Source of the DNA: Candidatus Nitrotoga sp. CP45
GTDB taxonomy: Bacteria; Pseudomonadota; Gammaproteobacteria; Burkholderiales; Gallionellaceae
Length of the DNA: 53,861 bases
Direction of reading: 5' to 3'
Assembly: GCA_945874105.1 (NCBI GenBank)
Contig: CAMCFJ010000019.1
Location: 1 to 53,861 of the forward strand
Below the pieces are notes generated by a model. That model was not told where the DNA came from. It saw only the letters and a program-made list of their open reading frames with translations, and made no database searches. The number at the start of each line of letters is the position of its first letter. Position 1 is the first letter of the stretch. Of this stretch, positions 26,647 to 37,445 are shown piece by piece. A program made the position numbers and the translations under genes.

Positions 26647-27762
26647 TCACTGCGCAAAACGTTGAGCCAATGCCACACGCTTAAGATACGCGTCGCGCGC
26701 AATTTGTACGTCCTCAAGAAAGTGCGGCAATTCTTTCAGCAATAATGCCTGCGGCCCATCCACCAGAGCCTTTAAGGGAACTGGATGGAAATCCACCAGC
26801 ACCATATTAGCGCCAGCCATCACCCCTTGCGCGGTGATATGCATCAAATCGAGAATGCCATCGGGCGCGGCACTGCGCGTGCCAACTGAATGCGATGGGT
26901 CTATGCACACGGGCATCCGGGTCAGGCGCTTGACCACCGGCACATGCGCAAAATCCACCAGGTTGCGGTGCGGATCGCCCATGTTGGTCTTCATACCACG
27001 CAAGCCGAACACAACATTTCGATTGCCTTCTGATGCCAGATATTCGGCGGCGTTGAGTGATTCGTCCAGCGTGATGCCAAAGCCGCGTTTAAGCAGCACC
27101 GGGAACTCCTGCTGACGCCCAACGATTTTCAGCAATTCGAAATTCTGTGTATTGCGTGTACCGATCTGTAACATCACGCCAGTGGGGTTGCCGGTCTGCA
27201 GCAATGCGGCGCGGATTTCGTCGAGATGCGACTCATGCGTAATTTCCATCGCAATCACCTTCATCCCGTACTTTCCCGCCAAGTCGAAAACAAAAGGCAA
27301 ACAATTCTTGCCATGGCCCTGGAAAGCATAGGGGCTGGTGCGCGGCTTGTACGCGCCCATACGCGTGCAAATCTGGCCATTATCGCGCAATGCTTTTAAC
27401 ATGATCTCGACATGCTCAGCGTTATCCACCGCACAAAGTCCGGCAAACACGTTGAGCGTGTCCTGGCCAAAGCGCACGCCGTTATAGTCGAAATACGTTG
27501 GGCGCGGGTCATCTTTATGCTGCCCAAGAATACGATATTCCTCCGACACGCGCACCACACGCTCGACACAGGGCAAACTTTGCATGTCCTTGATGTCTAA
27601 AGGTTTGGTGTTACCGATGAGGTAAATCTCGGTTAATGACTGCTCTGCACCGCGCTCGACATGCACGCGCATGTGAATATCCGGCAACCCGGCGAGGTAG
27701 GTAATCAGCTGCTGGTAGTCCGCGCTTTTCTGGTTGGTATTGGAAGAAAGAATCAATATCAT
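26647..27762 (-). CDS. 3-deoxy-7-phosphoheptulonate (DAHP) synthase, type I-beta
   Basis: 371 residues from ATG 27762, which has AGGAG 7 bases upstream; the open frame continues further but without a ribosome site. DAHP synthase joins phosphoenolpyruvate and erythrose-4-phosphate at the entry of the shikimate pathway. The N-terminal ~85 residues form the ferredoxin-like (ACT-like) regulatory domain typical of the I-beta class. Catalytic motifs follow: MGAYKPRTSPYAFQG, LQIGTRNTQNF, PVLLKRGFGIT, FGLRGMKT and VCIDPSHSVGTRS. It is followed closely by the BtuF-like gene and preceded by a MITE-like element. Confidence 0.93.
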   Translation of the reverse strand: MILILSSNTNQKSADYQQLITYLAGLPDIHMRVHVERGAEQSLTEIYLIGNTKPLDIKDMQSLPCVERVVRVSEEYRILGQHKDDPRPTYFDYNGVRFGQDTLNVFAGLCAVDNAEHVEIMLKALRDNGQICTRMGAYKPRTSPYAFQGHGKNCLPFVFDLAGKYGMKVIAMEITHESHLDEIRAALLQTGNPTGVMLQIGTRNTQNFELLKIVGRQQEFPVLLKRGFGITLDESLNAAEYLASEGNRNVVFGLRGMKTNMGDPHRNLVDFAHVPVVKRLTRMPVCIDPSHSVGTRSAAPDGILDLMHITAQGVMAGANMVLVDFHPVPLKALVDGPQALLLKELPHFLEDVQIARDAYLKRVALAQRFAQ

Positions 27763-27849
27763 GGTAAAGCTCCTATTATTTGCTAGCCAATCATTTTCGA
27801 GTTTGAAACTTGTATTCACCCGGTTTGGTGTCCATGTCGTTCCGCTTTA

Positions 27850-27989
27850 GGACACCTCTAAAAATCCAAGTTTCGTCACAATACGGCGTTACTCGAAAAA
27901 AATTATCGCTTACATATAAACTATATGCCGCGCTCAAATTTTTTACTCGTGCCTTGTCTTGCTTAGAAACTTGAATTTTTAGAGGCGCC
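27850..27989. mobile_element. MITE-like palindromic element with CTTTA direct flanks
   Basis: A 140-bp non-coding element with ~24-bp inverted ends: GGACACCTCTAAAAATCC on the left against GGCGCCTCTAAAAATTC on the right (reverse strand), both continuing AAGTTTC. It is flanked by CTTTA at 27845-27849 and 27990-27994, a candidate 5-bp target duplication. The right CTTTA contains the stop codon of the HAD gene (27992-27994), so insertion was just at that gene's end. The centre is AT-rich. It separates the HAD gene from the DAHP synthase gene. Confidence 0.72.
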
Positions 27990-27991
27990 CT

Positions 27992-29550
<1,559 letters not shown>

Positions 29551-29582
29551 TCAGAAGTCCGTCATCATTGCAGCACAATACA

Positions 29583-29607
29583 AACGGGCGGCACCAAGCC
29601 GCCCGTT
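29583..29607 (-). terminator. Hairpin between the PCuAC gene and argB
   Basis: Perfect 10-bp stem AACGGGCGGC / GCCGCCCGTT with a 5-base loop, 35 bases after the stop of the PCuAC gene. On the minus strand only three T residues follow, so it is a weak intrinsic terminator or an RNA-stabilising hairpin. Confidence 0.6.
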
Positions 29608-29641
29608 ACACACGCAATTTGCGTTTACTCAATGATGCATG

Positions 29642-30100
29642 CTAATGGGTATGATGCTCGTGCTCATTGCGGCTTGCCATGAGTGGCTTGACTTCGGCAT
29701 TCACATTAACTTTCTCTTTATGCTTATCGGCGAACTCAACGGTGATGGAGAGCGGCACGCTGTCACCCGCTTTAAGCGGATTCTTGAGGTTGAGCAACAT
29801 CACATGACTACCGCTCGCTCCCAGCTTGACCATCTTGCCTGCAGGTAGCGGCAGAAATTCAATGGCACGCATTCTCATCACGCCGTTATCATGCGTCATG
29901 TCGTGAATCTCGACTGCACCCGCAACCGGACTGGCAATCGCCACCAGCCGTGCATCTTTCTTGCTGGTTATGGAAAACCGTATTGCGGCGCTTTCTTGTC
30001 CCGGTGCTGTGGCGCGGGCCGACGCGTCGCTCACGACCACATTTTCTGCCCATGCTTGGGCCGCACAGAACAGCATGACGATTGCAATTGCGTAACGCAT
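29642..30100 (-). CDS. PCu(A)C-family periplasmic copper chaperone (DUF461)
   Basis: 152 residues from ATG 30100, preceded by AAGGAG. Signal peptide MRYAIAIVMLFCAAQAWA. The mature part has the copper-binding pattern with EIHDM, then VMRMR, then SHVMLL (His and Met ligands), as in PCuAC proteins that deliver copper for cytochrome oxidase assembly. The C-terminus EHEHHTH is an extra metal-binding tail. It stands alone; no cox or sco gene is adjacent. Confidence 0.88.
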   Translation of the reverse strand: MRYAIAIVMLFCAAQAWAENVVVSDASARATAPGQESAAIRFSITSKKDARLVAIASPVAGAVEIHDMTHDNGVMRMRAIEFLPLPAGKMVKLGASGSHVMLLNLKNPLKAGDSVPLSITVEFADKHKEKVNVNAEVKPLMASRNEHEHHTH

Positions 30101-30304
30101 TTGAGTCTCCTTAATATTAAATATGTGCAGCAAGATACATGAATTGCGCAAAAATAGGCAAGCATGTCCTCTGCAATAGGATCCGGAAAACCGAGCACCA
30201 CTTTCAATTTAGCGAAATATAAGCATATTTCCGTCAGCAATTTAGCTAAACTGTTAGTAGCAAGCATTTAACAATAACGAACAGATCCGACTCGAGGTAT
30301 GAAC

Positions 30305-31189
30305 ATGCCAACCAATAGCACAGATGAAGTTCCCAGCAACCAAAATATTGATCTTAGACAGGCAGTCAAAAATATTGATGCGCTGCCAGCCATGCCGGTC
30401 ATTGCGCAAAAGTTGTTGGCACTACAGATAGATACCGACAAGGGCGAACGGGAAATGTTAATACTGATCGAGCAAGACCCGCAAATCTCGGCAAAAATTA
30501 TCGGTCTATCCAATTTAGCAATGCTCGGCTCCACTCGAAAAACAACGTCAGTTAAAGATGCTGTGACATTGCTGGGCATGAACCGTGTCAAATCGATTTC
30601 GACTGGCATCGCCATCATGTCCTTGTCGACCAAAGTAGCATCGGGTAAGTTTAAGACACAGGATCTTTGGTTGCATAGTTTTGGCATCGCATTTGCCATG
30701 CTCGGCATTGCCCGTGCCATGCCCGCAAAGATCCGTCCTAAGGATGATCAGGTTTTTTTGGCTGGCATACTGCATGACATCGGTTATTTGGCGCTCGCTT
30801 TCCTGGATCCAAATCGCAGCGATGATCTGCATGCACGCTTGGCAGCGGAATCCGACTGTCCTGCGCTGAGTATAGAACGGGAAATGCTGGAAATTTGCCA
30901 CGACGAATTGGGTGCAGAGTTAGCGCGCCACTGGAATTTGCCGAATGAAATTATTGCCGTGCTGCGCTACCACCATACACCGGATGCAGTCGAAGCGGCA
31001 GCGGGACAACCAATAGTGCACATGATTAACCTGGCAGAAAAATTGCTGGCTTCCTTCGGTATTCATGAACACGTAGCTACCAACATCAGCGACGAGGATT
31101 GGGAAGTTCTGGGAATTGATCCAAGTAGAGCCGAGGAAATTGGCGTACAAGTAGCTGAACAAGCGGAGCAAGCTGCCGCTGTGTATTGA
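30305..31189 (+). CDS. HDOD-domain signalling protein
   Basis: About 294 residues. The HDOD domain spans ~20-215: IDALPAMPVIAQKLLALQ, IEQDPQISAKIIGLSN, VKDAVTLLGMNRVKS and LAGILHDIGYLAL, followed by an HD-like YHHTPD. HDOD proteins are non-catalytic relatives of HD phosphohydrolases, found in chemotaxis and stress signalling. ATG 30305 is chosen because GAGG (30294-30297) is then 7 bases away; ATG 30299 would be too close. It is a single-gene unit, divergent from the PCuAC gene. Confidence 0.88.
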   Translation: MPTNSTDEVPSNQNIDLRQAVKNIDALPAMPVIAQKLLALQIDTDKGEREMLILIEQDPQISAKIIGLSNLAMLGSTRKTTSVKDAVTLLGMNRVKSISTGIAIMSLSTKVASGKFKTQDLWLHSFGIAFAMLGIARAMPAKIRPKDDQVFLAGILHDIGYLALAFLDPNRSDDLHARLAAESDCPALSIEREMLEICHDELGAELARHWNLPNEIIAVLRYHHTPDAVEAAAGQPIVHMINLAEKLLASFGIHEHVATNISDEDWEVLGIDPSRAEEIGVQVAEQAEQAAAVY

Positions 31190-31308
31190 TTAAGATGCGG
31201 ATTAAGATGCGCAGTTTTCCGGCGCATTTAACCTGGGCAATCAAACGCTCCCCATAGCCCAACCAATCCCACACGTTTATAATTGCGGTTTGGGTTACTG
31301 GCCTCAAT

Positions 31309-32448
31309 ATGAAGTTTCCGCTGTCGTTTCTCATCGTTCTGTTATTTCCATTACTCGCCCAGGCGCAGCCAGGCAACCTGCTGCCCGCTCCAGTGTTAGC
31401 AGCCAAATCCTATCTGCTCTACGACTTTACCAGCAATCAGATTCTCTTCGACCAGAACGGCAATGATCGCACCGAACCAGCATCCATTACCAAGCTGATG
31501 ACGGCCTACCTGACCTTCAGCGCCCTCAAGCTGAACAAACTTACACTGAACCAGTCCATAACCCCCGCAGCAGAAGCACTGCGCACCCAAGGCGTGGAAT
31601 CACGCATGTTTCTCGATAAAAACAAACCAGTGACGATTGCAGAATTACTGCGCGGCCTCATCGTGCAGTCTGGTAACGATGCAGCGCGTGTGTTGGCAAC
31701 CACCATAGCTGGCAGCGAGGAAAACTTCGCCAAACTGATGAACCAGGAAGCACAACGATTGGGCATGATCAACACGCATTACGTCAACGCCACTGGATTG
31801 CCGCATCAACAGCACTATTCCAGTGCGTTTGATACTGCGCTACTCGCGGCCGCCATAGTGCGCGACTTTCCCGAGCACTATTCGATCTATAGCTTGCGCG
31901 AATATCAGTACAACAATATCAATCAAGCCAACCGCAACCGCTTGTTGTGGATGGATCCCTTTGTGGATGGAATGAAAACGGGTCATACCGAAAGTGCAAA
32001 ATTCTGTTTAGTGGCTTCGGCCAAGCGCAACCAGCGGCGGCTAATATCAGTGGTGCTGGGCGCAGACTCCGATAACAAGCGAGCGACCGAAAGCCAGAGG
32101 CTGCTAAATTACGGCTTCCAAAATTTCGAAGCCGTGCGCCTGTATCAGAAGGACGTACCTGTAGCCAGCATTCGTCTGTGGAAAGGCACCGAGAGCAAGG
32201 TCAAAGTGGGATTCCGCAGCGATCTGTTACTGTCCATACCGACGGGACAACTTGCACAATTGAAGGCAACCATGGAAACACAGCAGCCTCTTATTGCGCC
32301 GATTGCTGGTGGGCAAAAAGTCGGTATGATAAAAATTACCTTGGACGGCAAACCCTATGCTGAATACCGGCTGGTGGCACTGGAGCCTGTGCCGCTAGCC
32401 AATGTATTTTCGCGCGGATGGGACAGCATCCGTTTACTTTTTAAATAA
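31309..32448 (+). CDS. D-alanyl-D-alanine carboxypeptidase (PBP5/6 type)
   Basis: 379 residues. A signal peptide (FLIVLLFPLLAQA) is followed by the penicillin-binding active site: S59-I-T-K62, S121-G-N123 and K223-T-G225, then the C-terminal PBP5 beta domain and an amphipathic tail ending WDSIRLLFK for membrane anchoring. It trims the terminal D-alanine of peptidoglycan stem peptides. It heads the usual betaproteobacterial order dacA-dat-ybeD-lipB-lipA. Confidence 0.94.
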   Translation: MKFPLSFLIVLLFPLLAQAQPGNLLPAPVLAAKSYLLYDFTSNQILFDQNGNDRTEPASITKLMTAYLTFSALKLNKLTLNQSITPAAEALRTQGVESRMFLDKNKPVTIAELLRGLIVQSGNDAARVLATTIAGSEENFAKLMNQEAQRLGMINTHYVNATGLPHQQHYSSAFDTALLAAAIVRDFPEHYSIYSLREYQYNNINQANRNRLLWMDPFVDGMKTGHTESAKFCLVASAKRNQRRLISVVLGADSDNKRATESQRLLNYGFQNFEAVRLYQKDVPVASIRLWKGTESKVKVGFRSDLLLSIPTGQLAQLKATMETQQPLIAPIAGGQKVGMIKITLDGKPYAEYRLVALEPVPLANVFSRGWDSIRLLFK

Positions 32449-32483
32449 AGGGCGCCTCTACAGGTTTCTTTAAGGATCATAAA

Positions 32484-33341
32484 ATGACAGTCTATTTGAA
32501 CGGGCAATTCATGCCCATTGAAGAAGCCCGCATTCCCGTGCTGGATCGTGGCTTCATTTTCGGCGATGGCGTATATGAAGTTATCCCGGTGTATTCGCGC
32601 TTTGCTTTTCGTCTGGCCGAACATCTCAAGCGCCTGCAATTCAGCTTGGACGGCATACGCCTGACAAACCCGCACAGTGATCAGGAATGGACCAAGCTCA
32701 TCACGGATTTGATCGAGCGCAACACAGCCGAAGATCAATATTTATATCTGCATATCACGCGCGGGGTGGCCAAACGCGACCATGCTTTTCCCAACCCTTC
32801 GGTCCAGCCGACCATATTCATGATGAGCAACCCGCTTCTCACCCCACCCACCGCGTTACTTACCAGCGGCGTGGGAGCCATAAGTGCGCCGGATAACCGC
32901 TGGCTGCGTTGCGACATCAAGGCCATCTCACTTTTACCTAACGTGCTGCTACGCCAAATGGCGATAGACGCCGACTGTGCCGAAACTATTCTAATCCGTG
33001 ATGATGATTTCATGACTGAAGGCGCAGCCAGCAACATTTTTTTAGTCAAAAATGGCGTCCTCCTCGCTCCGCCTAAAGACAATCTTATGCTGCCTGGAAT
33101 CACCTACGACGTATTGCTGGAAATCGCCGCTGCCAACAGCATCCCTCATGAAGTTCATAAGATTGCCAAGGAAGAAATATTCAACGCCGACGAGCTATTA
33201 CTCACCTCCTCCACCAAGGAAGTACTTGCTATCACCACATTGGATAATAAACCGGTAGGCGATGGCAAACCCGGAGTGATGTTCGCCAAGCTACATAAAC
33301 TTTATCAGGACTACAAACGCAACGTGATGCGGAAGACGTAA
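32484..33341 (+). CDS. dat: D-amino acid aminotransferase (D-alanine aminotransferase)
   Basis: 285 residues, PLP class IV. It starts MTVYLNGQFMPIEEARIPVLDRGF; the PLP lysine is K146 in RCDIKAISLLPNV. TEGAASNIFLV and TSSTKEVLAI are also typical. It interconverts D-alanine and D-glutamate for peptidoglycan. AAGGA lies about 8 bases before ATG 32484. The leader between dacA and dat contains GGCGCCTCTA, the end sequence of the 27850 element. Confidence 0.92.
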   Translation: MTVYLNGQFMPIEEARIPVLDRGFIFGDGVYEVIPVYSRFAFRLAEHLKRLQFSLDGIRLTNPHSDQEWTKLITDLIERNTAEDQYLYLHITRGVAKRDHAFPNPSVQPTIFMMSNPLLTPPTALLTSGVGAISAPDNRWLRCDIKAISLLPNVLLRQMAIDADCAETILIRDDDFMTEGAASNIFLVKNGVLLAPPKDNLMLPGITYDVLLEIAAANSIPHEVHKIAKEEIFNADELLLTSSTKEVLAITTLDNKPVGDGKPGVMFAKLHKLYQDYKRNVMRKT

Positions 33342-33481
33342 GAAAGCTCGATATTCCCGTGCAGTTAGCTAACAACTTGGCAGCGTCGAGAGTTAATAGA
33401 TTTCATTGAACTGCAATCAAATAATCAAACTGGATCCCTGCCTTCGTGGGGATAGAAGATCCTAAACTAACCAAGTTATCC

Positions 33482-33748
33482 ATGGCACTTACTGACAGTC
33501 TTATCGAATACCCATGCGACTTTCCGATCAAGGTGTTAGGGCTATCGCATCAGGGCTTCGCGCAAGCAGTGGCGGAAGTGGTAATGCGTTACGATCACGA
33601 CTTTGATGCCGCCACCATGGAAATGCGTCCCAGTAGCGGTGCGCGCTATATCGGTCTGACTTGCACCGTGCGCGCCACTTCACTCGAACAACTCAATGCG
33701 CTGTATCAAGAATTGTGTGACCACCCACAAGTAGTGATGGTACTTTAG
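33482..33748 (+). CDS. ybeD: YbeD-family (DUF493) protein
   Basis: 88 residues from ATG 33482, with an ACT-like small alpha/beta fold: IEYPCDFPIKVLGLSHQGF, MRPSSGARYIGLTCTVRATS and ending HPQVVMVL. The family is conserved next to lipB and dat; its role is unknown, possibly allosteric regulation of lipoate metabolism. A GTG at 33446 would add 12 residues, but DUF493 proteins are ~88 long. No clear Shine-Dalgarno is visible. Confidence 0.88.
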   Translation: MALTDSLIEYPCDFPIKVLGLSHQGFAQAVAEVVMRYDHDFDAATMEMRPSSGARYIGLTCTVRATSLEQLNALYQELCDHPQVVMVL

Positions 33749-33752
33749 TGAA

Positions 33753-34385
33753 ATGGTACCGCTGATTAAACATCTAGGTCTGGTCGAATACCAGCAAACC
33801 TGGCAAGCAATGAAACAGTTCACCGGTGCACGTAACGCCGACACGCGGGACGAAATCTGGCTACTGCATCATTTGCCAGTCTATACCCAAGGCGTGGCAG
33901 GAAAACCGGAACATCTTCTGCATACCAGCGACATACCGGTAGTGAAGATCGATCGCGGCGGCCAGATCACCTACCACGGCCCCGGCCAGATCGTCGCCTA
34001 CCTTATGCTGGATTTACGCCTCTGGAAACTTAACGTGCGTGGGTTGGTACGGTTAATGGAACAGGCTGTGATAGATTTGCTTGCACCATTCGGCGTAATC
34101 GCTCAGGGGCGAGAGGAAGCACCAGGCGTGTACGTAGATGGCGCAAAAATTGCTGCACTCGGGTTAAAAATCCGCAATGGATGCTGCTATCACGGATTGG
34201 CGTTCAACGTAAACATGGATCTTGCCCCATTCGCTAACATTAACCCATGTGGCTTTGCCGGATTGCGAGTTATCCAAGCAAAAGACTTGGGTATCTGCGC
34301 TCCGCAGTCCGAACTGGAACTGCAACTTGCAGATAACTTGATCAAATTATTGCAGCAACATCAATCAGAGAAATCCACCCAATAA
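33753..34385 (+). CDS. lipB: Octanoyl-[acyl-carrier-protein]-protein transferase
   Basis: 210 residues. It moves octanoate from ACP to lipoyl domains. Signature [18 protein letters not shown]; Lys of [23 protein letters not shown] and Cys of NPCGFAGL form the Cys/Lys dyad. It starts 4 bases after the ybeD stop and precedes lipA, which inserts sulfur into the octanoyl groups it delivers. Confidence 0.95.
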   Translation: MVPLIKHLGLVEYQQTWQAMKQFTGARNADTRDEIWLLHHLPVYTQGVAGKPEHLLHTSDIPVVKIDRGGQITYHGPGQIVAYLMLDLRLWKLNVRGLVRLMEQAVIDLLAPFGVIAQGREEAPGVYVDGAKIAALGLKIRNGCCYHGLAFNVNMDLAPFANINPCGFAGLRVIQAKDLGICAPQSELELQLADNLIKLLQQHQSEKSTQ

Positions 34386-34446
34386 TGAACAATGGTTTAT
34401 GCAAGAGCACGCCTTGCATGCAAGCCAGCTAAAAGGAAAAACCATT

Positions 34447-35385
34447 ATGACTATTATAGAAAAGCAAACTGGTGCAGCTAAAACAACGCGGAATCCAATT
34501 AAAATTGTTCAGCTAGAGCAACGACTACGCAAACCAGAATGGATACGCGTTAAATCCGGTAGCGGGCAAGGTTATCACGACGTCAAGCGCCTGCTGCGTG
34601 AACACAAATTGCACACTGTGTGCGAAGAAGCCTCTTGCCCCAACATTGGCGAATGCTTCAGCAAGGGGACGGCCACTTTCATGATTCTAGGCGACCTCTG
34701 CACACGACGCTGCCCCTTCTGCGACGTAGGGCATGGAAAACCGCTGGCGCCAGACGCTAACGAACCGGCACATCTGGCGCAATCCATTGCGATACTCAAG
34801 CTTAAGTACGTGGTTATCACTAGCGTGGATCGCGACGATCTGCGAGATGGTGGCGCACAGCATTTCGTCGATTGTCTGACTGCCATTCGCGCTACTTCAC
34901 CACAGACCAAGCTGGAAACACTGGTACCGGATTTTCGTGGCCGCCTGGAAACCGCGTTGGATATTCTGGCGAATAGTCTGCCTGACGTACTTAACCACAA
35001 TATGGAAACCGTGCCGCGCCTCTACAAACTGGCGCGTCCCGGCGCTGACTACGCTCATTCGCTCAAGTTATTAAAAGATTTCAAAACGCGCTTTCCACAG
35101 GTGATAACAAAATCCGGCCTGATGCTGGGACTGGGCGAAACTGACGATGAGGTGCTACAGGTAATGAGAGACATGCGCGCACACGATGTACAAATGCTCA
35201 CGCTGGGACAATATTTGCAACCCTCAGACAGTCATCTGCCGGTGTTACGTTATGTCCACCCGGACACCTTCAAAATGTTCGAGCAGTCCGCGCTGGAAAT
35301 GGGATTCTCACATGCAGCCTGCGGGCCGATGGTGCGTAGCAGCTACCATGCTGATGAGCAGGCCCATCAGGCTGGCGCTATATAA
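34447..35385 (+). CDS. lipA: Lipoyl synthase (radical SAM)
   Basis: 312 residues from ATG 34447, preceded by AAGGA. Auxiliary cluster ligands [12 protein letters not shown] (C-x4-C-x5-C), radical SAM motif [10 protein letters not shown] (C-x3-C-x2-C), [24 protein letters not shown], and the C-terminal RSSYHA whose serine ligates the auxiliary cluster. It adds two sulfurs to octanoyl-lysine. A strong terminator follows. Confidence 0.96.
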   Translation: MTIIEKQTGAAKTTRNPIKIVQLEQRLRKPEWIRVKSGSGQGYHDVKRLLREHKLHTVCEEASCPNIGECFSKGTATFMILGDLCTRRCPFCDVGHGKPLAPDANEPAHLAQSIAILKLKYVVITSVDRDDLRDGGAQHFVDCLTAIRATSPQTKLETLVPDFRGRLETALDILANSLPDVLNHNMETVPRLYKLARPGADYAHSLKLLKDFKTRFPQVITKSGLMLGLGETDDEVLQVMRDMRAHDVQMLTLGQYLQPSDSHLPVLRYVHPDTFKMFEQSALEMGFSHAACGPMVRSSYHADEQAHQAGAI

Positions 35386-35537
35386 TATTCAATGATTTAG
35401 GAATGAATTGCTATTACCTGCCAATTTCCACGTGATTTTTCGCAATTATATTTTCACAGCTTGCTCACATCGCCGATGCCGGCCGAAAACAAAAACGTCG
35501 GTGCAAAAAACAATCAAAAACATCATGCAATGCATAA

Positions 35538-35571
35538 ACGACAAGGCCAGCATTTCTGCTGGCCTTGTCGT
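35538..35571 (+). terminator. Strong intrinsic terminator after lipA
   Basis: 15-bp perfect stem ACGACAAGGCCAGCA / TGCTGGCCTTGTCGT, loop TTTC, followed by TTAATTTTT. It lies 150 bases after the lipA stop and ahead of a convergent gene; the A-rich left side means it may also act on the minus strand. Confidence 0.9.
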
Positions 35572-35612
35572 TTAATTTTTACTTCAACATCATGGTGTTA
35601 TGTTACCAAATA

Positions 35613-36023
35613 TTACCTGGCATTATAAAAATTTCTTCCAGAACTAGTAGGGAATGCATTAGGGCAAGAACCTGATCGATTATTCGTCCCGATCATGCAC
35701 CAAAAATTATTGGATTCAACTTTTGGCTTTGCTACATTTTGAGCTACCATGTATGGATTGGCTTGACCATGCACTGCCCTTACCCCATGCTCACTACCAC
35801 CTACGCTTGGCATGTCTGAAGCCATGTTGTAGGGAAGACGAACGCCCTTGGCATCAACCTTGATATTTTGTGCCTGGCCAGATATATCTGCTTTCGTGAA
35901 ATAGTTACCTGATGCATCATGAGCATGCCCATCAGCTTCATGCCCATGGGTAGAAGCTTGCGCCAATGAAATGCCAAATGCAAAACAGGAAACGATAGCT
36001 AGATTCATAACAGTTTTCTTCAT
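35613..36023 (-). CDS. Secreted small protein of unknown function, histidine-rich N-terminus
   Basis: 136 residues from ATG 36023, with AAGGAG upstream. The signal peptide MKKTVMNLAIVSCFAFGISLAQA is followed by a His/Asp-rich start (THGHEADGHAHDASG) that could bind metal. The mature part is Asn- and Gly-rich and has two cysteines in NFWCMIGTNN and SGSCPNAFP, which could form a disulfide. No family is recognised. It is convergent with lipA and has a long AT-rich upstream region, so it probably has its own promoter. Confidence 0.75.
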   Translation of the reverse strand: MKKTVMNLAIVSCFAFGISLAQASTHGHEADGHAHDASGNYFTKADISGQAQNIKVDAKGVRLPYNMASDMPSVGGSEHGVRAVHGQANPYMVAQNVAKPKVESNNFWCMIGTNNRSGSCPNAFPTSSGRNFYNAR

Positions 36024-36452
36024 TATTAAGCTCCTTAATATCAAATCTTACGAGGATAGTTGAGTGGGAGTGAAATGTGCCTCACACCTACAAGCTTTTA
36101 TTGCTACTGCGTTAAGTGTGCAAATAATCATCATGGAAGTAAATCAATATACAAGTTCACCTAAGTATCAATCAGCGTTTACTGAACTTAACTAATTTCA
36201 ATATCCACATAATTCATTGATACTAAAATTAAAGTTCACCTGCCTCAGAAAAAAACATACGTATAAAGTATTCTCCTGAAAAATCCCTGTTCCGTTTATA
36301 TTAAATGCAAAACATAACACTACGTCCCTCGCCTTTAGTTACACATACCAGCGAGAACCACATAATAGGACGATGGCTCTAAAAAGTAAATAAGCAAATC
36401 GTTTAAGCTACGCGAATACCACTAAATACATGAATATGAATGAGCACAACGT
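36024..36452. other. AT-rich intergenic region between motB and the secreted protein gene
   Basis: 429 bases without a recognisable gene. It is the 3' flank of motB and the upstream region of the secreted-protein gene, so it should contain a minus-strand promoter. It is clearly more AT-rich than its surroundings. No repeat, terminator hairpin or RNA gene was recognised. Confidence 0.5.
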
Positions 36453-37415
36453 TTATCGATGGGTGTTGTTACTCTCAATATTGCTCTTTATTAACTGCTG
36501 GACAGACGGTCCGCTTTCAGCTTCCACTTCGACTGTACCTCCATCAGTGCGCACAGAATCTTCTGCCATTTTGTTCATCACTATAATGTTGATACGACGG
36601 TTAATCGGATTGAATGGATCTTTCGCGTCGAACAGCACGGCAGAAGACAATCCCACCACCCTTACCATTTTTTCCTCCGCCATCCCGCCCGCAATCAATT
36701 CGCGGCGCGAGGCATTGGCACGATCTGCCGACAGATCCCAATTGCTGTAACCTTTTTCTCCAAATGAATATGGCCGAGCATCTGTATGTCCCGATAAGCT
36801 CACCTTATTTGGCACTTGATTCAGCATCTTGCCAATTTCACGCAGAATTACTACAGAGTAAGATTCAAGTTTTGCACTCCCGCTCTTAAACATGGGACGG
36901 TTTTCTTCATCCACGATTTGGATGCGCAGGCCTTCAGTGGTAATGTCAAGCATAATTTGCTTCTTGAATTGTTGCAGCTTAGCATCGGCGTCGATCACCT
37001 TTTCCAGGCTGGCTTTCAATGTCTTGAGCTTGCCCAGTTCATTCTGTCTTTCAATACGCAAAGCTTCTTCAGTTGCCACCTTCAGATTGACTGTCCTCTT
37101 TTCAGTCGGAAGCTCCCCTTGCTTCACTTGGCCTTCACTACGCGTCAAGTCTTTACCCCCACCTTTGATCAGGCTGGAGCTATCGCCGCTACCAGATCCG
37201 CCCAACAGTGAAACCTTGAGCGGCGTATTAAAATAATCAGAGATACCTTTCAATTCACCTTTGGTAGTCGAACCCAACAGCCACATCAACAGGAAAAATG
37301 CCATCATTGCAGTAACGAAATCGGCATAGGCAATTTTCCATGCGCCACCGTGATGCCCGCCCGTCACCTTCTTAATACGCTTCACTACTATGAGTCTTTT
37401 ATCGTCGCTCGCCAT
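36453..37415 (-). CDS. motB: Flagellar motor stator protein MotB
   Basis: 320 residues. One membrane helix with the proton-channel aspartate D32 in AYADFVTAMMAFFLLMWL, a plug and linker, then an OmpA-like peptidoglycan-binding domain (LSGHTDARPY, NWDLSADRANASRREL, RRINIIV). It anchors the stator to the cell wall. It follows motA at 30 bases, the usual flhDC-motAB order. A cytoplasmic basic N-terminus (KRLIVVKRIKK) is typical. Confidence 0.96.
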   Translation of the reverse strand: MASDDKRLIVVKRIKKVTGGHHGGAWKIAYADFVTAMMAFFLLMWLLGSTTKGELKGISDYFNTPLKVSLLGGSGSGDSSSLIKGGGKDLTRSEGQVKQGELPTEKRTVNLKVATEEALRIERQNELGKLKTLKASLEKVIDADAKLQQFKKQIMLDITTEGLRIQIVDEENRPMFKSGSAKLESYSVVILREIGKMLNQVPNKVSLSGHTDARPYSFGEKGYSNWDLSADRANASRRELIAGGMAEEKMVRVVGLSSAVLFDAKDPFNPINRRINIIVMNKMAEDSVRTDGGTVEVEAESGPSVQQLIKSNIESNNTHR

Positions 37416-37445
37416 GATGCAGCTCTCTCAAAGTGAATTTTCTAT

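Noticed and set aside
30214-30231. Inverted repeat GAAATAT / ATATTTC in the PCuAC-HDOD spacer as an operator
   Set aside because: AT-only short arms occur often by chance in such spacers; nothing else supports it.
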